Assembly: GCA_026389055.1 (NCBI GenBank)
Contig: JAPLIO010000210.1
Coordinates: forward strand, 1-23,362
DNA length: 23,362 nt
From: Candidatus Melainabacteria bacterium
GTDB lineage: Bacteria > Cyanobacteriota > Vampirovibrionia > Vampirovibrionales > JAJTHC01
Reading direction: 5' to 3'
Below the pieces are notes generated by a model, which did no database searches, had not been told where the DNA came from, and saw only the letters and a list, made by a program, of their open reading frames with translations. Positions 14,328-21,767 of the stretch are shown here, in pieces (within the stretch, counting starts at the first letter, position 1; every line of letters starts with the position of its first letter). Made by a program: the position numbers and the translations under genes.

Positions 14328-15341
14328 CTAGCGAACCTCCAAATCCATACCCACTAAAGTAGCTAAGTTTTTTTCCGTCATTTTAATGGCATTGATTTTT
14401 TCAGGGTCTGATTCATCTCGTTCTAACCGATACACCCGAACTTTCAACCCTCGTTCTAGCAAGGTAGGGTCTGCGGTTAGTAGGTCGTTCAGGCAGCTGA
14501 TGAGTTCATACGAATGCGTGGCGATGAACGATTGCTTATCACCCTCCAAGCTCCAGTTGGCGAGCAGTTTCCAAAACGACGTTTGCGTCTTGTAGTGAAA
14601 CCCATTCTCGGGTTCATCGATGCAAAACATACTAAGATCTTTCTGTTTTAACACCGTTGTTAAACCCAACAATTTTATGAATCCATCTCCCATTGAAGCT
14701 AGAGGTAATAGTCTTTCCATTCCATTTAAACCGATTTTTAATTCTGAATTAGTAGAGTAACGAATACTGGTTAGTTTTTTTTCAGTTACTTTTTGTATAA
14801 CAGAGATTATTTCTTGTTCTTGTTTTAAATTATCTACAAAGTGAACAAAATTTTCTCTAGCTAATTCCAAATAATTGGTAGTTGTGGGTAAAAAAGCAAC
14901 TAATGGGAACAAACAATGCTCTCTCATTCTGGTAATAGAAGGACAAATAGGAGAATTGTAAAACTTAATCTCTATGGGTTCTTCTTGTTGCCTATTTAAC
15001 TCAATTACTTCTCTGTTAGGATCATAATGAATGGAACTTGAATCCTTTATATCAGATATTATATGACTCATTCGTATAAGTTGTTCAAAATCATGTTTAT
15101 AAAAAGCGTCTATAACTGAAGGTTGTAAGAAATAGAGTATTAAGCTGGCATATTTTTCTTCTCTTAAATACTTAAACCTTATGAAAGGATTCAATGTTAG
15201 AAAAGATAAAGCCAACGCCTGCAACAAGCAGGTTTTGCCTACGTTGTTATCGCCTACGAAGATGTTGATATGCCCTAAGTCTTTCAGTTCTAAATGCTTA
15301 AACGCCTTAAAATTTTCTACCGTAAACTGCTCTAACATCAT
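14328..15341 (-). CDS. ABC/RecF-type AAA ATPase (OLD/AriA-like, no TOPRIM domain)
   Basis: 337 aa with an OLD/RecF-like ATPase plan: LEQFTVENFKAFKHLELKDL (3-22), Walker A GDNNVGKT (30-37), a divergent helical middle (about 50-195), ABC-signature-like LASMGDGFIKLL (214-225), Walker B MFCIDEPENGFHY (238-250) and switch His in FIATHSYEL (272-280). No nuclease domain follows; the TOPRIM protein downstream supplies it in trans. The ATGATG at 15341/15338 matches where family members begin; a TTG at 15371 in the same frame would add ten unlikely residues. The gene is strongly AT-rich: 14 of the 60 bases at 14821-14880 are G or C, against 36 of 60 at 12121-12180 in uvrC, consistent with foreign origin. 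Family members sense phage proteins or DNA ends. Confidence 0.88.
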   Translation of the reverse strand: MMLEQFTVENFKAFKHLELKDLGHINIFVGDNNVGKTCLLQALALSFLTLNPFIRFKYLREEKYASLILYFLQPSVIDAFYKHDFEQLIRMSHIISDIKDSSSIHYDPNREVIELNRQQEEPIEIKFYNSPICPSITRMREHCLFPLVAFLPTTTNYLELARENFVHFVDNLKQEQEIISVIQKVTEKKLTSIRYSTNSELKIGLNGMERLLPLASMGDGFIKLLGLTTVLKQKDLSMFCIDEPENGFHYKTQTSFWKLLANWSLEGDKQSFIATHSYELISCLNDLLTADPTLLERGLKVRVYRLERDESDPEKINAIKMTEKNLATLVGMDLEVR

Positions 15342-15385
15342 CACAATAACAACGCTCCATTGTTCAGGCAATCGCCCTTATAACC

Positions 15386-15472
15386 CTAAGATAGTGCTAT
15401 TATCCCATAATTCCAAGGTTTTTGCAGAGGTTTTTTCAGTTCTGCTTGCAGGTCGACATTAAGGGCTTTCAT
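15386..15472 (-). pseudogene. uvrC: relic of a uvrC 5' end
   Basis: From the ATG at 15472 the minus strand reads MKALNVDLQAELKK and then, after one extra base in a T/A run (15431-15436), leaves the UvrC frame and stops at 15386. Living UvrC begins MNANPFDLQAELKN: same distance from start codon to the shared DLQAELK block, different first residues. This is therefore a decapitated, frameshifted older uvrC start, not chance similarity. It sits 45 bases upstream of the ATPase stop-free region start at 15341, so the old uvrC promoter and leader may now serve the ATPase operon. Confidence 0.75.
15432..15456. repeat. 25-bp direct repeat, copy 2 (uvrC relic)
   Basis: Perfect copy of 13576-13600 in the same orientation, lying just upstream of the ATPase gene. 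The two copies bracket the ATPase-TOPRIM module. Confidence 0.9.
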
Positions 15473-15508
15473 GGTGAAATCTTTTGATAGGTAGCGTGCG
15501 TATAACCG

Positions 15509-16669
15509 TTATTCTTTAAATTCATACTGAGAAAGGTCTGGTTTATCAAATAAGTATAACCGACTATTAAACATGCCTTGTTTAATTTCGGGGTCATGTA
15601 AATATACTCCATCATACCCTTCTTTTTTTAAATAGCGACTTAGAAATTCTTCTTGCATTTGCATGTGCCATCCGTGATGAATATCAGAACCTAGGCAACA
15701 TTGACGACTTAAATTAGAGATTGACATAAAAATACCAGATACTTGTTCTGTCGTTAAAGCAAGTAAGTTTTTGCCTTCTGCTAATCGTTTCCAATCAACG
15801 GTGGTATATTCCACTGGTTCTCTATAAAATTCTTTATCAGAAAAGAGATCCTTTTCAACTAACTCATAAGCATCCAATAAACGGTTGTTGTACTGACGTA
15901 AACCCTCATGACCGATATAAGAACTTGAAGCCCTACTACCACTATGAATACTAGTATATCCTTCACTAGGCGGTATATCAAAAGGCATTCTAGCATAGCC
16001 TTTTTCGGGTAGTAACGCTATTAAATTCGCTGTATCAGGGTATTTTTGTTGATGGAGAGCTTGTATTGTTGTCATTTCTTTTTCAAAAGTTAAATAGCTA
16101 TTCTTCATTAGTGGGAAGATATTCCAGTCACCATCTTGCGGATTAAAATCTTTAAGTAATCTCATCCAAAGCATTAAGGCACGGGGAAATCCGAGTGTTA
16201 TATAATCTTTTAAATTATTTACGATTGTTGTGGTTGATTCTAGAGCGGCATGGGTTGCGTTAGGATTGATAATTTCATGAATTTTTCGCATTTCAGTAGC
16301 GTACTCATTATTTTTGTTTAAGGTTTTCTCTAATGTCGCATTTTTAGCTTCTAATGCTTTATATTCGGCTGTTTCTAGGATGTTAGGTAGTTTGGGTGAT
16401 GAGGGTACTGCTTGCGATTGGAGCTTTTTATTTTTAGACCATAAAACACAGGAAACAATGGTCGCACCCAAAGCAACAAAACTAACAACACCTAAAGCAA
16501 CAGACTTGGTATCTAACCTCGTAGTAGTGGCATTTTTACGGTCATTTTTGTTCTGATTACTTTGCTTGGTGGCATTGGTCGTGCTTCTAGGTTTTGCAAG
16601 ATGATGAACCCGATTGATAGGCGGTATCGTGTTTAGATTTTTATTAAGGTAAGAAGAAGGGATTGTCAT
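15509..16669 (-). CDS. unrecognised single-span membrane protein
   Basis: 386 aa, no family recognised with confidence. The N-terminus is Asn/Thr/Lys-rich (to about 55), then one membrane helix (SVALGVVSFVALGATIVSCVLW, about 56-77 in outline), a short coiled-coil-like stretch (94-125) and a large soluble C-terminal domain. Two stretches, YTSIHSGSRASSSY near residue 237 and EGYDGVYLHDPE...RLYLFDKPDLSQY at the end, faintly recall ADP-ribosyltransferase-like folds, where a closing GYDG(V/I)...(Y/F)VVFDPSQ pattern is common. That is a guess. The gene is AT-rich like the adjacent ATPase. It precedes the uvrC relic on the same strand and follows kdsA after 73 bases. Confidence 0.65.
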   Translation of the reverse strand: MTIPSSYLNKNLNTIPPINRVHHLAKPRSTTNATKQSNQNKNDRKNATTTRLDTKSVALGVVSFVALGATIVSCVLWSKNKKLQSQAVPSSPKLPNILETAEYKALEAKNATLEKTLNKNNEYATEMRKIHEIINPNATHAALESTTTIVNNLKDYITLGFPRALMLWMRLLKDFNPQDGDWNIFPLMKNSYLTFEKEMTTIQALHQQKYPDTANLIALLPEKGYARMPFDIPPSEGYTSIHSGSRASSSYIGHEGLRQYNNRLLDAYELVEKDLFSDKEFYREPVEYTTVDWKRLAEGKNLLALTTEQVSGIFMSISNLSRQCCLGSDIHHGWHMQMQEEFLSRYLKKEGYDGVYLHDPEIKQGMFNSRLYLFDKPDLSQYEFKE

Positions 16670-16742
16670 TTTTCAGCACTCTCAATGTTATCTCAAGAAA
16701 CAGACCTACAGGAGAGTAAACCCACAAAAATGTAAAATGATG

Positions 16743-17576
16743 CTACGCCCAAGGCGATTCCGCCTTGGCGTTCAACGCCCGAATCTCCAAACACTGAGCA
16801 ATCAACGGCTCTACCCACTCAAAAGGTATTTGGTTCGGCCCATCCGAAAGGGCTTGGTCGGGGTTGGGGTGCATCTCAAAAAACAAGCCATCACAGCCTG
16901 CCGTAGTAGCCGCCCTCGCCAAAACAGGCGCATACGCCCTATTCCCGCCAGATTTTCCATTCAACCCACCGGGTTGTTGCACACTATGCGTGGCATCAAA
17001 AATAATCGGCAAGCCCAAACTTTTCACAATCGGGAAGCTCCGCATATCCACCACCAGCGTGTTATAGCCAAACGTCGTCCCCCGTTCGCAAATGTAAACC
17101 TGCTCGTTCCCTGTCGATTTCACCTTGTCCGCACAAAACTGCACTTCAGGGGGCGACAAAAACTGCCCCTTTTTCACGTTGATGGGTTTCCCAGTTTCGC
17201 CCGCCGCTACCAATAAATCCGTTTGTCGGCACAAAAATGCGGGAATTTGCAGAAAATCTGCCACTTTGGCTACGGGTTCGCATTGCTCCCAGCTATGAAC
17301 GTCGGTGAGAATGGGCAAGCCGACTTCTTCTTTAATCCGTTGCAACAGGGCTACCCCCTTTACCATGCCTTCCCCCCTGTACGACCCCACCGAGGTGCGG
17401 TTGGCTTTATCAAATGAGGATTTAAAGTAGACTTTCACTTGGTTGCCGAATTGTTCCGTTACGGCTTTGAGGTGGCGGGCGGCTTGGAAGTTGATAGCTC
17501 CATCTGCACCTTCTAGGATGCAAGGGCCTGCGATGATGATAAACGGTTGTTGTTGTTGATTGTTGGGGGTGGTCAT
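16743..17576 (-). CDS. kdsA: 3-deoxy-8-phosphooctulonate synthase (Kdo-8-P synthase)
   Basis: Condenses phosphoenolpyruvate with arabinose-5-phosphate to Kdo-8-phosphate, the committed step to the Kdo core of LPS, so the organism probably makes a Kdo-containing outer membrane. The 277-aa TIM barrel has FIIIAGPCILEG (12-23), FKSSFDKANR (51-60), LTDVH (90-94), NVKKGQFL, FDATHSVQQPG (193-203) and SDGPN (244-248). C19, H197, E234 and D245 match the metal ligands of the Aquifex-type enzyme; metal-independent forms have Asn at the first position, so this is the metal-dependent class. The ATG at 17576 has AAGGAG six bases upstream; an upstream in-frame GTG at 17606 is rejected. No other Kdo genes are nearby. 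Confidence 0.96.
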   Translation of the reverse strand: MTTPNNQQQQPFIIIAGPCILEGADGAINFQAARHLKAVTEQFGNQVKVYFKSSFDKANRTSVGSYRGEGMVKGVALLQRIKEEVGLPILTDVHSWEQCEPVAKVADFLQIPAFLCRQTDLLVAAGETGKPINVKKGQFLSPPEVQFCADKVKSTGNEQVYICERGTTFGYNTLVVDMRSFPIVKSLGLPIIFDATHSVQQPGGLNGKSGGNRAYAPVLARAATTAGCDGLFFEMHPNPDQALSDGPNQIPFEWVEPLIAQCLEIRALNAKAESPWA

Positions 17577-17821
17577 AAATAGCTCCTTTTTTGGGGGATG
17601 AAACACGGAAATGCTACCGTTAATTTATCACAAACAGAGTATTTAGAGGAGAGATGCCCCAGTGGGTAACAGTATGAAAGCATGAAAAATTGGCTTGGGG
17701 TCGGTGGTAAGATGTAAGATTGTTGAAGCTTTTAGTAGCACCCTATTTCTATTCGGTGGTTTAATAGCACTATGGACTCTTGTGTCTCTTTTTACCATTT
17801 TTTCTTCTGTAAGTTCACCCT

Positions 17822-18901
17822 ATGATACCCCCTCTTTCTAGCATCGTACAATCTACCGCCGTGCCTCCCACCCCTTCTCAATCAGAGGGGGGTAGTGCAA
17901 ACGCACCTAAAACCGCATCCGCTATGCCCAAGCCCTTACTTCCCCCTAGCTTACAACCTCTAAGCCCACCTACAACCAATTGGGTGAAAACAGGCACGCA
18001 ATACTATGAAACGCTTATTCAAGAAGAAGACAACCTTGCTCAGCAAATACCCATTTATCAAGCATGGCAAGAAACCATCAAGAAACTGAACCCACCACAA
18101 ACCCATCTCAATGCTTTTCATAAACCACTGGTTGAAGCCAAAGAAAAAGAGCATCACCCTTGGGATTTTCTCGACCATTTGATGAGCCTTCAAGCGACGC
18201 TATGGCCTATTTTGCTAGCAGGTTATAGCCTTTATGAAAATGCTGATAACAGTAATGATACTAAAAAATTAGCCACGGATGCTGTTAAAGCCAGTGGTGA
18301 AAGTTCTCATCTATTTGCTACTAACATGAGCGAAACGGCATTTAACCGTTTTAAGCAAGTAGAAAAATGGCTAGTCCCTATTGCCACAGTATTCACGGTT
18401 TATAATGCTATCCATTTTGGGCATGAAGCCTATAAACGAAGTAAAAAGCAAACCCATGATGATACTTACGCCACATTACAAGGCACTGCTTCAGGGGCGG
18501 GCGATTTTCTGTATAACTTTATTACAGGCGTTATTGCCCCTGTTATCATCATTCAAAGTTTGGTGCATAATCCCTTGATTCATAGTATGCAGTGGATTGA
18601 TACGCAGGTAGTGCAAGGGTTGTTTAAACAACGGAAGCCTTTGCTGAATAGCCCGAAGTTTTTGATGGCTTATGCCATTGCCATTACTGGGTTTTCCAGC
18701 TTGATGATTCCGATTTTAAGCCGTTATATTGACCCAGCTATTAGCCAGTTTGTTAATGATGTGGTTTATCGGTTTAGTAATAAGTTGCTAGAAAAGGCAT
18801 TTCCCAAAGCTTATCATCAACAGAAAGAAGCCTTGGCGGCAGAGATGACCCAAGCAGACCTAAAAGCCGAAAAGAAACTCCGTAAAGAAGTAGGGATGTA
18901 A
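17822..18901 (+). CDS. unrecognised polytopic membrane protein
   Basis: 359 aa, no family recognised. Residues 1-52 are Pro/Ser/Ala-rich low complexity (PKPLLPPSLQPLSPP). Then comes a soluble helical part and four hydrophobic segments: 121-138 (ATLWPILLAGYSLY), 183-200 (WLVPIATVFTVYNAIHFG), 229-249 (FLYNFITGVIAPVIIIQSLV) and 279-300 (KFLMAYAIAITGFSSLMIPI). The tail is a charged helix rich in Lys, Glu and Ala. There is no signal peptide. It is divergent from kdsA across a 245-bp gap in which I see no confident promoter, and it lacks a strong Shine-Dalgarno. It shares with the 10097 gene the proline-rich cytosolic start and scattered membrane segments, but no alignable motif was found. Confidence 0.7.
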   Translation: MIPPLSSIVQSTAVPPTPSQSEGGSANAPKTASAMPKPLLPPSLQPLSPPTTNWVKTGTQYYETLIQEEDNLAQQIPIYQAWQETIKKLNPPQTHLNAFHKPLVEAKEKEHHPWDFLDHLMSLQATLWPILLAGYSLYENADNSNDTKKLATDAVKASGESSHLFATNMSETAFNRFKQVEKWLVPIATVFTVYNAIHFGHEAYKRSKKQTHDDTYATLQGTASGAGDFLYNFITGVIAPVIIIQSLVHNPLIHSMQWIDTQVVQGLFKQRKPLLNSPKFLMAYAIAITGFSSLMIPILSRYIDPAISQFVNDVVYRFSNKLLEKAFPKAYHQQKEALAAEMTQADLKAEKKLRKEVGM

Positions 18902-18928
18902 AGGGTTCCATTGAAAGTAAGCAAATAC

Positions 18929-19082
18929 CCATTAGACCTATTGCATGACTCGATATCTGGGGCATCTTCGTTGTCATTTGCGGTACTCGAATTCTTATGT
19001 ACTTCTATGTACACGTCAAATTCTGCGTTCCTCATTCCTAGAATCTGCACCCACCTCTCGAGTCATGCAAGAGGTCTATTGG
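18929..19082. repeat. 154-bp palindromic (MITE-like) repeat element
   Basis: The ends are 25-bp inverted repeats with two mismatches (18929-18953 and 19058-19082), sharing a block that reads gcatgactcga inward from the left. A nested hairpin lies in the centre (gaatt 18989-18993 with aattc 19019-19023, enclosing tgtac/gtaca). The minus strand is open through it without clear protein character. It lies in the 250-bp gap between the polytopic membrane protein and the dehydrogenase, and no transposase or flanking target duplication is seen. It has the form of a non-autonomous miniature element or a palindromic repeat family. Confidence 0.75.
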
Positions 19083-19107
19083 TTAAAACGCATCTTTTAG
19101 CTAAAAT
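19079..19107 (+). promoter_or_regulatory. candidate promoter overlapping the repeat-element end
   Basis: TTGGTT (19079-19084) and TAAAAT (19102-19107) are spaced by 17 bases, and the dehydrogenase starts at 19152. The first four bases of the -35 belong to the outer end of the right inverted repeat, so the element may supply half of this promoter. Confidence 0.45.
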
Positions 19108-19151
19108 GAAAAGACCTTCCCTCCCTACGACCCTTCAAAAGACCCACAACG

Positions 19152-20135
19152 ATGAATACCAGCCCCCCTCTCGAAAAAAAACCAAAAATTGCTGTTGTAG
19201 GGGCAGGCTATTGGGGGAAATTCCTCATTCGGAACTTCCATGAATTGGGTGGCTTAGGCTGGATTGTCGATAATCGTCCCGAAATCCTTGCTCAATTGAT
19301 CCAACAATACCCTGATGTTGTGGGTATAGCAACCCTAGAAGAGTTACTGGCTCTGCCCCTAAAGCCAGATGGTGTGATTATAGCCACCCCTAGCCTGACG
19401 CATTACACGTTAGGTAAAAAGGTCATTGCAGCAGGGATTCCCCTTTATGTTGAAAAGCCTTTAGCCACCACCTTATCGGATGCTCAAGCCCTAGTAGCCC
19501 TTGCCGAAGCGAACAATTTACCGCTAATGGTAGGGCATTTATTGTTATATCATCCAGCAATTAACCGAATTAAAAGCTTGATTGATGAAGGTGCGTTAGG
19601 AAAAATTCGCTACATTCAAAGCGATAGGCTCAATTACAATAAAGGGCGTGCAGATAGGAATGTTCTGTGGGATTTAGCCCCTCATGATTTTTCTGTGCTA
19701 TTTTATTTAACCAATGAACAACCCGTGGTTGCTATGCAAGCCACAGGGCATAATCTGCTGGGTATTGATGATGAGAAGTTAGACCATGTGCAGGTACAGT
19801 TTACCTTTGCAGATGGCACGCTGGGCTATACGCAGGCGAGTTGGGCATACCCTAAAAAGCAGGTGCAATTACTGGTTGTTGGAAGCGAAGGGTCTGTTAT
19901 TTTGGATGATACGTTACCGTTAGAAAACAGGCTAACGTTAGTTAAAACAACCCCTTCAGGCGTTAGAGAAACCCTGCCTGTACCGTATTTACCCTTAGAA
20001 CCCTTGCGGTTAGAATGCCTGCATTGGTTGAATTCCCTTGGGGGGCAACAGGTTTCTCAATCACAAGGTAAAACCAATGGCTTGTTAGTAGTGCATTGGC
20101 TAGAACAAGTACAACAAGCATTAGAGCCATTTTAG
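19152..20135 (+). CDS. Gfo/Idh/MocA-family oxidoreductase, probable sugar dehydrogenase
   Basis: NAD(P)-dependent oxidoreductase, 327 aa. It has an N-terminal Rossmann fold with VVGAGYWGKFL (15-25) and IIATPSLTHYTLGKKVI, the family's catalytic EKP motif (101-103, VEKPLATT), and a C-terminal domain with WDLAPHDF (173-180) carrying the His that often acts with Lys102. WlbA-like members oxidise the 3-OH of UDP-sugar acids during O-antigen or glycan synthesis, which fits the converging polysaccharide genes next door; the exact substrate cannot be read from sequence. The start is weakly supported by a ribosome site. A promoter is suggested at the end of the repeat element. It converges on the nucleotidyltransferase with 49 bases between stops. 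Confidence 0.88.
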   Translation: MNTSPPLEKKPKIAVVGAGYWGKFLIRNFHELGGLGWIVDNRPEILAQLIQQYPDVVGIATLEELLALPLKPDGVIIATPSLTHYTLGKKVIAAGIPLYVEKPLATTLSDAQALVALAEANNLPLMVGHLLLYHPAINRIKSLIDEGALGKIRYIQSDRLNYNKGRADRNVLWDLAPHDFSVLFYLTNEQPVVAMQATGHNLLGIDDEKLDHVQVQFTFADGTLGYTQASWAYPKKQVQLLVVGSEGSVILDDTLPLENRLTLVKTTPSGVRETLPVPYLPLEPLRLECLHWLNSLGGQQVSQSQGKTNGLLVVHWLEQVQQALEPF

Positions 20136-20184
20136 TCCAATCTAAAATAGCTCTAACAACAGTAAAAATAGCTTTATAGCAGTA

Positions 20185-20952
20185 TTAAACGGCTACAGCA
20201 ACCCGTTTTGGGGGTGCTTGTAGGAAGCTATCTAAATCTTCGGGGGTGCCTAAGCCAAACATCTGTTCAACAGGAATGTTATAGGTTTTAATCTTACTGC
20301 CACGGTCAATCGCAAATTGATAAGCGGGGCAAGTGTAAAACTCATTACGAAACCGAGTGTTGGTTACAATCATATCCAACGCCGCTTCTACAAACGTTTT
20401 ACCTTTGGCAAAATAGTAAACACCTACGGTAGCGTTATTACTAATAACCACTTTTTCGGCGACTTCCGTTACCCATCCACTGTTGGCATCTACTTTCGCA
20501 TAGCTCCACTTTTGATGATCTGCCCAAAACGTGAGGATAGACCCATCGGCTTGGCTAGTTTGAGCATCTGCCACAAATTCAGCCACATTCATATCCAAGT
20601 ATTGGTCGCTATTGGCTAACAACAACGGCGTTTCATTGTTGATAAGGCGGTGTGCGTGTAAAATAGTGCAAGCAGCCCCTTCGGTTAAGCCATCTACCAA
20701 CACCCAATCCACTGGGTATTGCTGGGTGATTTGATTCACTATTTCAGGGTTTGCATCAACGTGTTGTTTTCTAGCAATTAAAATATAACGGGCATTGGGT
20801 ACTTTTAAATTATCTAGCACATGGCAAATCATGGGCTTGCCTAACACATCAATAAACGGCTTGGGGCGTTGGTAGCCCACTTCAGCAAAACGGCTACCAT
20901 TACCCGCCATGGGTATTACAATGTTGAGTGTGTGTTGATTGGTGTTGGTCAT
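20185..20952 (-). CDS. sugar nucleotidyltransferase-like protein
   Basis: 255 aa, NTP-transferase superfamily. The nucleotide-binding loop is IVIPMAGNGSRF (11-22) followed by QRPKPFIDVLGKPMI (28-42), and a metal-site region ANSDQYLD (113-120) follows. The superfamily activates sugar phosphates or polyol phosphates to NDP or CDP forms, and close relatives sit in capsule loci. It is the last gene of the minus-strand polysaccharide set. AAGGA lies 16 bases before the ATG, and an 80-bp gap with only a weak 4-bp GC stem and T6 separates it from the HAD gene. Which sugar phosphate is used is unknown. Confidence 0.85.
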   Translation of the reverse strand: MTNTNQHTLNIVIPMAGNGSRFAEVGYQRPKPFIDVLGKPMICHVLDNLKVPNARYILIARKQHVDANPEIVNQITQQYPVDWVLVDGLTEGAACTILHAHRLINNETPLLLANSDQYLDMNVAEFVADAQTSQADGSILTFWADHQKWSYAKVDANSGWVTEVAEKVVISNNATVGVYYFAKGKTFVEAALDMIVTNTRFRNEFYTCPAYQFAIDRGSKIKTYNIPVEQMFGLGTPEDLDSFLQAPPKRVAVAV

Positions 20953-21032
20953 AATGAGTATGATTATTCCTTAAAAAATCAAAGAGGGACTAACCCCTAT
21001 TCAGAACATAAAAAGAGCTATCGGCTAATCAA

Positions 21033-21767
21033 TTATAACGCCATCGGTATTTTGTGGCTTAGTTGATTGACATAAAATACAGTAGATTGTGGAACAATCC
21101 CACCAGCTGAATTAGACAAAAAAGCGTCTAATTCAACAATGGCTTGTTGAATGTTCTCGTCGGTTACTTCATGCACATTGGCAACCGCTAAAACAGATAA
21201 ACCCGCCGCTTGAGCCGCCGCAATACCCTTCGGATTATCTTCCACAACCAAACAAGCAGATGCTGGTAGACCTAACAACCGCAGGGCTTCTAAGTACAAA
21301 TCAGGAAAGGGCTTAGCCCGAGGCACATCTTGATTGCTCAAAGTGAATTCCAAATAGGGTGCTAACCCACTCAGCATCATCATTTCATCAACCGAAGAGC
21401 GAACTGAGTTAGAGGCTACAGCGATGCGTCTGCCTTGTGCTTTCAACGTTTGCATGGCTTTTAAATGGGGGGCATAGGGTTTGCAAAGCCGTTTAGTGGC
21501 GGTAATGGTTAATTCTTGCTTTAATTCATTGATGGTTTCGTGTATCTCTGAATCATCAGGCACCCGACCAATACTAGCAAGGGCTTTCAATTTAGCAAGG
21601 GTTGGCAAGCCATCATACGTGGTTTCATGTTCTGCAGGGGTTATGGGTAAGTAGCCCAATTGAACCAACGCATCATTTAACGCTTGATAGTGCCAGTCTT
21701 TAGCATCAATTAATACGCCATCCATATCAAAAATAACCGCTTGAATACGGGAAGTTGAATTAGTCAT
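21033..21767 (-). CDS. HAD-superfamily hydrolase, beta-phosphoglucomutase-like
   Basis: 244 aa. The four HAD motifs are present: I, VIFDMDGVL (11-19; nucleophile Asp14, acid Asp16); II, VASNS (117-121); III, RAKPFPDLYLEA (Lys152); IV, VVEDNPKGI (174-182). A helical cap lies between I and II, as in subfamily I phosphatases and beta-phosphoglucomutases. The likely job is removing or moving a phosphate on a sugar or polyol for the adjacent nucleotidyltransferase. The start overlaps the 3' end of the phosphodiesterase-like gene by 8 bases, so translation is probably coupled. The last ~20 residues (VPQSTVFYVNQLSHKIPMAL) look like an extension beyond the core. Confidence 0.9.
   Translation of the reverse strand: MTNSTSRIQAVIFDMDGVLIDAKDWHYQALNDALVQLGYLPITPAEHETTYDGLPTLAKLKALASIGRVPDDSEIHETINELKQELTITATKRLCKPYAPHLKAMQTLKAQGRRIAVASNSVRSSVDEMMMLSGLAPYLEFTLSNQDVPRAKPFPDLYLEALRLLGLPASACLVVEDNPKGIAAAQAAGLSVLAVANVHEVTDENIQQAIVELDAFLSNSAGGIVPQSTVFYVNQLSHKIPMAL

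Noticed and set aside
14328..15341. Reading the ATPase as RecF or SMC
   Set aside because: It is short, has no long coiled coil and no RecF-specific neighbours, and is paired with a TOPRIM gene.
15342..15371. TTG start adding ten residues to the ATPase
   Set aside because: The ATGATG at 15341 aligns with the usual N-terminus (LEQFTVENFKAF) of such ATPases.
17577..17606. GTG start for kdsA
   Set aside because: The ATG at 17576 has an ideal AAGGAG spacing; the longer form adds a non-conserved peptide.
18817..19050. 77-codon minus-strand ORF running from the palindromic element into the 3' end of the 17822 gene
   Set aside because: It begins inside the repeat and ends antisense to coding sequence; the open frame is a by-product of the palindrome.
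20971..20998. Terminator between the HAD and nucleotidyltransferase genes
   Set aside because: The stem is only 4 bp with a 6-base loop, and the T6 run is not adjacent.
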